A DNA stretch of 10,453 bases from Actinomycetota bacterium (GTDB lineage: Bacteria > Actinomycetota > Thermoleophilia > Gaiellales > Gaiellaceae). The stretch spans positions 1 to 10,453 of the forward strand of contig JACCRW010000065.1 in NCBI GenBank assembly GCA_013813345.1, given 5' to 3'. Below are positions 5,664-10,453 of this stretch, one piece after another. Within the stretch, counting starts at the first letter, position 1. Every line of letters begins with the position of its first letter. The translations under genes and the position numbers were made by a program. The notes under the pieces were generated by a model. It was not told the origin of the DNA. It did no database searches and saw nothing but the letters and a program-made list of their open reading frames with translations.

Positions 5664-6307
5664 CCGACCCGTTCCGTGCCGTCGTCGCGGCCGGGATCCT
5701 CCCCAGCGAGGAGCAGCACCGCGCGCTCCTCGACTCGATCGTGACCGCGGCGCAGGCGATCTTCCGTGCCCAGGCCGCCTCGATCTTCCTCCACGACGAG
5801 GAGACCGACGAGCTCGTCTTCGAGGCGGTCGCCGGACAGAGCTCCGACGCGCTGATCGGGACGCGGATTCCCTCGAGCACCGGGATCGCGGGCTGGGTGC
5901 TCGTGACGCGGCAGCCGCTCGTGCTGGAGGATCTCGGCAACGATCCGCGGTTCGCGCGCGATGTCGCGGAGCGCACGGGCTACGTCCCGTCTGCGCTGAT
6001 GGCGGTGCCACTGCTCCACGAGGAGCGAGCCCTGGGCGTGCTCCAGGTGCTCGACCGCGAGCAGGACGAGCGGTTCACGCTCGCCGAGATGGACCTGCTC
6101 GGGCTCTTCGCGAGTCAAGCCGCGATTGCGCTCGATCTTCTCCGCGGGGCGCGGCGCGCGAAGGCGATCGTCGAGGGCGGGGCGGTCGATGTCGCGCTCG
6201 TCGCCGAGCTCGCCGCGGCGCTCGAGGGTCTCGAGGAGGAGCGACGCGAGGCGGGACTTCAGCTCCTGCGCGCGCTCGTCGCAGTGCTCGCGCCGCCCCG
6301 GCCCTGA
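5660..6307 (+). CDS. GAF-domain protein, apparent CTG start (215 aa)
   Basis: Single GAF sensor domain, about residues 18-158 (LLDSIVTAAQAIFRAQAASI, FLHDEETDELVFEAVAGQ, SSTGIAGWVLVTRQPLVLED, SALMAVPLLHEERALGVLQV, then LLGLFASQAAIALDLL). A helical, Glu/Ala/Leu-rich tail (about 160-215) could form a coiled coil. GAF domains bind small ligands, nucleotides or redox cofactors. No kinase, cyclase or DNA-binding output is attached, so the output is probably a partner protein, most simply the S8 protease encoded just before it. The start is CTG at 5660, sharing CTGA with the protease stop and preceded by GGGAGG at good spacing. The usual start codons are absent upstream within the overlap region. 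Confidence 0.85.
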   Translation: MTDPFRAVVAAGILPSEEQHRALLDSIVTAAQAIFRAQAASIFLHDEETDELVFEAVAGQSSDALIGTRIPSSTGIAGWVLVTRQPLVLEDLGNDPRFARDVAERTGYVPSALMAVPLLHEERALGVLQVLDREQDERFTLAEMDLLGLFASQAAIALDLLRGARRAKAIVEGGAVDVALVAELAAALEGLEEERREAGLQLLRALVAVLAPPRP

Positions 6308-6310
6308 GCA

Positions 6311-6357
6311 GCACGAAGCCGGGGCAGGAGTCGCCGCGCCCCGGCTTCGGTTCGTGC
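6311..6357. terminator. Bidirectional terminator hairpin between convergent genes
   Basis: GAAGCCGGGGC (6315-6325) pairs with GCCCCGGCTTC (6338-6348), an 11-bp GC-rich stem with a 12-base loop. Outer GCAC/GTGC arms can extend it to 15 bp with a 5-base bulge. It lies 3 bases after the GAF stop and 11 bases before the stop of the convergent minus-strand gene, so it can serve both. There is no long T-run on either strand. Confidence 0.75.
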
Positions 6358-6368
6358 AGGTTGGTAGC

Positions 6369-6545
6369 TCAGTCGATGTTGCGGCCGGCGTCGGCATCCC
6401 GGTTCGGCTGACCACCGTCCTCGTTCCGCTCGACATTGCGGTCGATATTGCGGTGGGCCTCGAAGTCGTCGCCCGTCGAATCCTGGGTCGGCTCCTCGGT
6501 CTGGCCCGCCTCGTGACGCTCGACGTTCCGCTCCTTCTCCGACAT
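6369..6545 (-). CDS. Small, highly polar repeat peptide of unknown function (58 aa)
   Basis: ATG with a strong Shine-Dalgarno on the minus strand (GAAGGGAG, about 6 nt before the start), which argues for a real gene. The product begins MSEKERNVERHEAGQTEEPT and has almost no hydrophobic residues, no Cys and no membrane part, so it is probably disordered. Short repeats are visible: RNVER at 6-10 and 36-40, RNID at 32-35 and as the last four residues, and the motif DDFEAHR at 26-32. Acidic 'EAH/EGH'-type short peptides occur in actinobacteria, but I cannot assign a function. It is transcribed divergently from the permease gene with about 120 bases between the starts, and converges on the GAF gene. 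Confidence 0.7.
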   Translation of the reverse strand: MSEKERNVERHEAGQTEEPTQDSTGDDFEAHRNIDRNVERNEDGGQPNRDADAGRNID

Positions 6546-6666
6546 GGTGCGCTCCCTTCGTCGTCGTTCAGTTCCGTGCGCCTCTGGCCGGCGCTCGACC
6601 ACTAGACGCGCAACAAGACATCCATCTTCCCTCACCCTCTTCCAGTCCGCAACGAAGAGTGCGAAG

Positions 6667-8343
6667 GTGCCGCTCGTGCGGGCGCTCTCGACACGCTTCG
6701 GCCGGACGTACGGATCGCTCGCCGCGACGTTCCGCAACCCGAACCTTCGCCGGATCCAGCTTGCCTGGATGGGCTCCGTCGTCGGGAACTGGTCGTACTC
6801 GGTCGCGCTCGCCGTCTACGCCTATCAGCAGGGCGGGCCGGCGGCGGTCGGGCTCGTCGCGGTGATCCGGCTGCTGCCTTCCGCGCTTGCTGCGCCGATC
6901 GTCGCGGTCGCCGCCGATCGCTTTCCACGGGAGCGGGTGATGATCGCCGCGGACCTGATCCGGGCTCCGCTGATGGCTGTTGCCGCCCTGACGATCCTCT
7001 CGGGGGGCCCGGCGCCGGTCGTCTACGCGGCGGCGGGTCTCGCAAGCGTCGTCGGCACGGCGTTCCGCCCCGCGCAGGCCGCTCTGCTGCCCTCGCTGGC
7101 GCGGGACCCGGAGGAGCTGAGCGCGGCGAACGTCGCCTCGTCGACCGTCGAGAGCGTCGGCAGCTTCCTGGGCCCGGCTCTCGGCGGCCTCCTCCTCGCG
7201 GTGACGAGCGCCGAGGTCGTCTTCGGCGTCAACGGGTTGAGCTTCCTCTGGTCGGCGCTGCTCGTGGCGCGGATCCGCGCCGAAACGCCGCCGCCCGCGC
7301 CTCTGCGCTCGACCCGGCCCCGGTTCACCCAGGAGCTCGCCGCGGGATTCCGGGCGCTGGCGGCGGATCGCGGCCTCCGGCTCGTCGTCGGCCTCTATGC
7401 CGCTCAGACCCTCGTCGCCGGAGCCTTTGCCGTCCTCGTCGTCGTGACGGCGCTCGAGCTGCTCGAGCTCGGCGAGGCCGGTGTCGGCTTCCTCAACTCG
7501 GCGGTAGGGATCGGCGGGCTGCTCGGTGCCCTGCTTGCGCTGACGCTGGCGGTCCGAGGACGCCTCGCGCTCGATTTCGGCCTCGGCGTCGCGCTCTATG
7601 GCGCGCCGCTCGCGCTCGTTGCGATCTGGACCGAGCCCGCTTTCGTGCTCGCGCTGCTCGTCGTCTCCGGGATCGGGAACACGCTGACGGACATCAGCGC
7701 GCTGACGCTGATGCAGCGGGCCGTCCCGGACGAGGTGCTCGCGCGCGTGTTCGGGGTGCTCGAGAGCATCCTGCTCGCCTCGATCGGGGCGGGAGCGCTG
7801 CTCGCTCCGCTGCTCGTCGCGACGATCGGGACGCGCGGCGCGCTGATCGCGACCGGGCTCTTCCTCCCGGTCCTCGTCCTACTCTCCTCGAGAGGCCTTG
7901 CGGTGGTCTCCGTCGGAGCGCGGGTCGAGCCGAGTCACGTCGCGCTGCTGGCGCAGCATCCCATCTTCGCGCCGCTCCCGCCCGCGACCCTCGAGCAGCT
8001 CGCCGGTCGCCTCGTCGCTCAGACCGCTGCTGCCGGCGAGGTTATCGTCCGGGTCGGCGAGGAAGGGACTCGCTTCTACCTCATCGAGGCGGGAACCGTG
8101 GCGGCCGATGCGGGACGCGTACCGGTCGAGCTCGAGGCCGGCGACGGCTTCGGCGAGATCGCGCTGCTCCGCGACGTCCCGCGGACGGCAACCGTGACGG
8201 CTCGAACCCCCGTCCGGCTGCTCGCGCTCGAGCGTGACGACTTCCTCGGGGCGGTGACGCAGGATGCCCACAGCGCCGGCGCCGCCGACGCCCTCGTCGC
8301 CGGCCGCCTTGGGCCGATCGGGCCCGGAGTCTCGCGCGGATAA
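6667..8343 (+). CDS. MFS permease fused to a cyclic-nucleotide-binding domain (558 aa)
   Basis: The N-terminal about 400 residues form a multi-spanning major facilitator of the MFS_3 / enterobactin-exporter-like type (NPNLRRIQLAWMGSVVGNWS; the loop AADRFPRERVMIAADLIRAP between helices; VGTAFRPAQAALLPSLARD; then a second half with NSAVGIGGLLGALLAL). The C-terminal part (about 421-540) is a cNMP-binding beta-roll: HPIFAPLPPATLEQLAGRLV, then FYLIEAGTV, and the phosphate-binding cassette FGEIALLRDVPRTATV with E497 and R506-T507, the residues that hold ribose and cyclic phosphate. The transport substrate is unknown; gating or tuning by cAMP or cGMP is inferred from the domain. GTG at 6667 was chosen for its nearby GAAGAG; GTG at 6676 with AAGG 8 nt upstream is equally possible. 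The frame is open further upstream, but that part reads as non-coding Arg/Ser-rich sequence. Confidence 0.9.
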   Translation: MPLVRALSTRFGRTYGSLAATFRNPNLRRIQLAWMGSVVGNWSYSVALAVYAYQQGGPAAVGLVAVIRLLPSALAAPIVAVAADRFPRERVMIAADLIRAPLMAVAALTILSGGPAPVVYAAAGLASVVGTAFRPAQAALLPSLARDPEELSAANVASSTVESVGSFLGPALGGLLLAVTSAEVVFGVNGLSFLWSALLVARIRAETPPPAPLRSTRPRFTQELAAGFRALAADRGLRLVVGLYAAQTLVAGAFAVLVVVTALELLELGEAGVGFLNSAVGIGGLLGALLALTLAVRGRLALDFGLGVALYGAPLALVAIWTEPAFVLALLVVSGIGNTLTDISALTLMQRAVPDEVLARVFGVLESILLASIGAGALLAPLLVATIGTRGALIATGLFLPVLVLLSSRGLAVVSVGARVEPSHVALLAQHPIFAPLPPATLEQLAGRLVAQTAAAGEVIVRVGEEGTRFYLIEAGTVAADAGRVPVELEAGDGFGEIALLRDVPRTATVTARTPVRLLALERDDFLGAVTQDAHSAGAADALVAGRLGPIGPGVSRG

Positions 8344-8448
8344 GCGTAGTTTCGCGCCGCTCGAAGGGGAAGATTTTACGGCTACCTTGACTCTTGACGA
8401 GAAAGACTCGATCCTGGACGAAACAATTGCTCAGGCACGAAGGGTGAG

Positions 8449-9072
8449 GTGGAGAGAGTGAACAGAACGAGACGACCGGTGATTCTCGCCGTGGTCGCGG
8501 CAGCGGCGCTCGCGATCGGTGTGACCGCCGCGTGGGCCGGTTTTCCGAACTTCAGAACGGTAGACTCGACCTTCGACGCGGGCACCGCGACGAAGGGTGG
8601 CGGCAAGACGGCAACCGTCGAGTCGGCCCGAGTGCTTGCGGCGGCGGTCGAGGCGCCGAGCTCCGCGGCGGCCGCGATCTATGTGCACTTCAGCGCGGTC
8701 GGCGTCTCGCGCACGCCCGAGTTCGTTCCCTCCGCCGAGGGCACGCAGGCCTGGGCCTGCGCGAACGGCGGCGGCGGCTGGCCGTCCGATTCGAAGAAGT
8801 TCGAGGGGCCCGTCGGCATCCTCGGCAGCCAGCTCTCGCTGACGGCCGACCGGAACGGAAAGATCGTCTACAGCGGTGACGGGTTGTCGATCCTCCTGGC
8901 TTCGCCCGAGAGCTTCTCCTGTCCGAGCGGTCAGACGGCGCTGCTCGTCGGCCTGAACCTGTCGAAGCTCGTGCTCAGGGTGGTGGGATTCGACGAGGAG
9001 GAGGCCGTCGACTACCCGACCTCCGCCGGCTGGACGGGGAACGTCTTCGCACGTCCCGGTTACCCCGGCTAG
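8449..9072 (+). CDS. Secreted protein of unknown function (207 aa)
   Basis: A Sec signal peptide is clear: NRTRRP, a hydrophobic stretch (VILAVVAAAALAIGVTAAWA) and a likely cleavage after AWA, before GFPNF. The mature part of about 175 residues is Ala/Ser/Gly-rich. It has two Cys (in AWACANGGGGWP and in SFSCPSGQ) that could form a disulfide, and strand-like segments (GILGSQLSLTADRNGKIVYS; TALLVGLNLSKLVLRVVGFD) suggesting a beta-rich fold. I recognise no catalytic motif. GTG at 8449 has GAAGGG 4 nt upstream; GTG at 8458 with GAGG 8 nt upstream is a good alternative and gives the cleaner N-terminus MNRTRRP. It ends before a strong hairpin, so it is probably a single-gene unit. The gap upstream (8344-8448) is slightly A/T-richer and may hold its promoter, but I cannot fix one. 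Confidence 0.75.
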   Translation: MERVNRTRRPVILAVVAAAALAIGVTAAWAGFPNFRTVDSTFDAGTATKGGGKTATVESARVLAAAVEAPSSAAAAIYVHFSAVGVSRTPEFVPSAEGTQAWACANGGGGWPSDSKKFEGPVGILGSQLSLTADRNGKIVYSGDGLSILLASPESFSCPSGQTALLVGLNLSKLVLRVVGFDEEEAVDYPTSAGWTGNVFARPGYPG

Positions 9073-9089
9073 CGCTTCCAGACAGATCG

Positions 9090-9129
9090 CGACGGGCCGG
9101 CGGGACGCGAGTCCCCGCCGGCCTCGTCG
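9090..9129. terminator. Long terminator hairpin touching the next promoter
   Basis: CGACG-GGCCGGCGGG, a 9-base loop, then CCCGCCGGCC-(T)-CGTCG: a 15-bp stem with a single bulged T, 17 bases after the stop of the secreted protein. There is no T-run. Its last base directly precedes the TACACT -10 box of the cyclase gene, so the -35 region of that promoter lies inside the hairpin. Confidence 0.75.
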
Positions 9130-9135
9130 TACACT
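9130..9135 (+). promoter_or_regulatory. -10 box for a probably leaderless cyclase mRNA
   Basis: TACACT fits the actinobacterial -10 pattern (TANNNT) and ends 6 bases before the ATG at 9142, the distance from -10 to transcription start. The ATG would then be the first codon of a leaderless transcript. No -35 consensus is visible and no ribosome site sits at useful spacing (GAAGG is 1 base from the ATG), which agrees with leaderless initiation. Confidence 0.5.
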
Positions 9136-9141
9136 GAAGGC

Positions 9142-10453
9142 ATGCCGTTCTGTCCTCACTGCGGCGCTGAGAGCGCGGCCGGAGCGCGCTTCTGCGCGCA
9201 GTGCGGGGCCGCCGTCGCGAGGGGGTGCACGGGCTGCGGGGCCGAGCTGGTCCCGGGAGCGAAGTTCTGCGCGCAATGTGGGACAGCCGTCGGCGGAGCG
9301 CCCGTCGCTGTAGCCGCTCCGACTCCGGTCGTCTCGCCGGCTCCGTCCGTCTCGCCGGGACTCACGGGCGCTCGCTCGCTGGCCGTCGACTCGCGGCGGA
9401 CGGTGACGATGCTCTTCTGCGACGTGACAGGCTCGACCGCGCTCGGCGAGCAGCTCGACCCCGAGTCGATGCGGCAGGTGATGTCGCGCTACTTCGGCGA
9501 GGCGACGCACATAATCGAGCGGCACGGCGGCACGCTCGAGAAGTTCGTCGGCGACGCGATCATGGCCGCCTTCGGAATTCCGGTCTTGCACGAAGACGAC
9601 GCCCTGCGCGCCGTGCGCGCGGCCGCCCAGATGCGCGACGCGCTCGTGATCCTGAACGGCGAGTTCGAGCGAGACTGGGGAGTGCGGATCCAAGTGCGGA
9701 CCGGAGTGAACACCGGCGAGGTCGTCGCGGGGGACATCGCCGGCGGTAGCACCTTCGCGACCGGTGACACCGTCAATGTCGCCGCACGGCTGGAGCAGGC
9801 CGCACCGCCGGGGGAGGTCCTGATCGGGGAGGCGACCTACCGGCTCGTTCGCGACGCCGTTGCCGTCGAGGCCGTCGAGCCGCTCGCCGCCAAGGGGAAG
9901 AGCGAGCCGCTCCCGGCCTATCGCCTCATCACAGTCGACGCCGAGGCACCCGGCCTCGCGAGGCGCCTGAACTCCCCGATCATCGGGCGCGAGGCGGAGC
10001 TCGACCTTCTTGTCGACGCATTCGAGCGGGTTTCGGTCACCGCGACCTGCGCGGTCGTCACCGTGCTTGCCCCGGCCGGCGCGGGGAAGTCGCGCCTGAC
10101 CAAGGAGTTCGTCGAGCGCGTCGAGAGCCGCGCGACCGTTCTCCAAGGCCGCTGCATCCCCTACGGCGAGGGAATCACCTACTTCCCGCTCGCGATCATG
10201 CTGAAGAGCCTCGCCGGGATCGATGACGACGAGACGCGCGACGAGGCGCGGGCGAAGCTCGCCGGGCTCGTCGACGACAGCGATGAGGGCAAGCTCATAG
10301 CGACGCGCCTCGCTGGTGCGATCGGGCTCGACGACGTGCTTGGCCGTCCGGAGGAGATCTCGTGGGCCGTGCGCCGACTACTCGAGAGCTTCGCGGCCGA
10401 GCGGCCGGTCGTCGTCGTCTTCGACGACATCCACTGGGCCGAGCCGGCATTCC
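9142..10453 (+). CDS. Zinc-ribbon / adenylate-guanylate cyclase / AAA ATPase (3' end cut by window)
   Basis: Large multidomain signalling ATPase; 437 codons are visible and the frame runs off the right edge. Two zinc ribbons open the protein: C4/C7 with C18/C21, and C29/C32 with C43/C46. After a Pro/Val/Ala linker (about 50-80) comes a class III cyclase domain (about 85-260). It has both metal Asp residues (D94 in FCDVTGST, D138 in EKFVGDAIMAAFG), K134 and D209 at the base-selecting positions (pointing to ATP) and the transition-state pair N212/R216 (TVNVAARLE). From about 287 (IIGREAELDLLVDAFE) an AAA_16-type ATPase follows, with Walker A (APAGAGKSRL, K316) and Walker B (VVVVFDDIHWAEP, D428/D429). 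Homologues usually exceed 1000 residues, with TPR-like repeats after the ATPase. All key catalytic residues are present, so cAMP production is plausible. The expression signal is the TACACT box. Confidence 0.93.
   Translation, partial: MPFCPHCGAESAAGARFCAQCGAAVARGCTGCGAELVPGAKFCAQCGTAVGGAPVAVAAPTPVVSPAPSVSPGLTGARSLAVDSRRTVTMLFCDVTGSTALGEQLDPESMRQVMSRYFGEATHIIERHGGTLEKFVGDAIMAAFGIPVLHEDDALRAVRAAAQMRDALVILNGEFERDWGVRIQVRTGVNTGEVVAGDIAGGSTFATGDTVNVAARLEQAAPPGEVLIGEATYRLVRDAVAVEAVEPLAAKGKSEPLPAYRLITVDAEAPGLARRLNSPIIGREAELDLLVDAFERVSVTATCAVVTVLAPAGAGKSRLTKEFVERVESRATVLQGRCIPYGEGITYFPLAIMLKSLAGIDDDETRDEARAKLAGLVDDSDEGKLIATRLAGAIGLDDVLGRPEEISWAVRRLLESFAAERPVVVVFDDIHWAEPAF

Noticed and set aside
6598..6608. 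CCACTAGACG identical to part of the tRNA-Glu D-arm; possible tRNA fragment or attachment site
   Set aside because: Only 10 bases match, no anticodon or T-arm follows, and no integrase or mobile gene is in the window. Probably chance.
8387..8415. TTGACT and TTGACG as possible -35 boxes for the secreted protein gene
   Set aside because: No acceptable -10 hexamer is found at 16-18 bases downstream of either; the slight A/T-richness alone is not enough.
8344..8461. Short frame reading LTLDEKDSILDETIAQARR that ends in a GTGA overlap with GTG 8458
   Set aside because: It looks protein-like, but it only opens from inside the permease gene or from a TTG with poor ribosome site, and would give about 24 residues. 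No further support.
8431..10146. Minus-strand open frame of 571 codons
   Set aside because: Antisense to the secreted protein and to the cyclase, whose zinc ribbons, cyclase residues and Walker A are unmistakable on the plus strand. The minus product has no recognisable domain.

Overview
The DNA is very GC-rich and dominated by codons ending in G or C. It carries an ECF-type sigma factor, a double-zinc-ribbon class III cyclase/ATPase, an MFS permease fused to a cyclic-nucleotide-binding domain, GTG and apparently CTG start codons, and one gene that looks leaderless. Together these suggest a soil or sediment actinobacterium, most likely of the Thermoleophilia (Solirubrobacterales/Gaiellales) kind. 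That placement is inference from style, not from a marker gene.

Layout. (a) 1-180: a minus-strand tRNA-Glu(CUC). (b) 289-1718: a secreted subtilisin-like (S8) protease. Its catalytic domain is intact, but the signal peptide/propeptide part is broken by three apparent frame changes between about 420 and 630. A strong hairpin follows at 1741-1768. (c) 2011-3284: a tightly coupled pair, a flavin nitroreductase that keeps the substrate-binding triad of iodotyrosine deiodinase and a glutathione-S-transferase-like protein starting on the last base of its stop codon. (d) 3317-4712: an ECF-type sigma factor, an 85-residue protein of unknown function and a cyclodeaminase/cyclohydrolase-family protein with no ordinary start codon. 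(e) 4713-4853: a small intergenic region holding two nearly identical hairpins with a third hairpin between them. (f) 4854-6307: a compact cytoplasmic-type S8 protease without signal or propeptide, overlapping by CTGA with a GAF-domain protein, then a long terminator hairpin. (g) 6369-6545 (minus): a 58-residue, very polar repeat peptide, divergent from an MFS-cNMP-binding fusion permease (6667-8343). (h) 8449-9072: a secreted protein of unknown function, ended by a 15-bp hairpin that directly touches the -10 box of the last gene. (i) 9142-10453: a zinc-ribbon/adenylate cyclase/AAA ATPase, open at the right edge.

The most system-like part is 3317-6307: sigma factor, unknown small protein, altered cyclodeaminase homologue, repeated hairpins, signal-less protease and GAF sensor, all on one strand. 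The protease-GAF pair looks like a sensor-controlled intracellular protease module; this is inference from context. The nitroreductase-GST pair suggests reductive dehalogenation of halogenated tyrosine or related phenols. Two cyclic-nucleotide genes (the cNMP-gated permease and the cyclase) lie within about 1 kb of each other, so the cyclase product could be the ligand of the permease.
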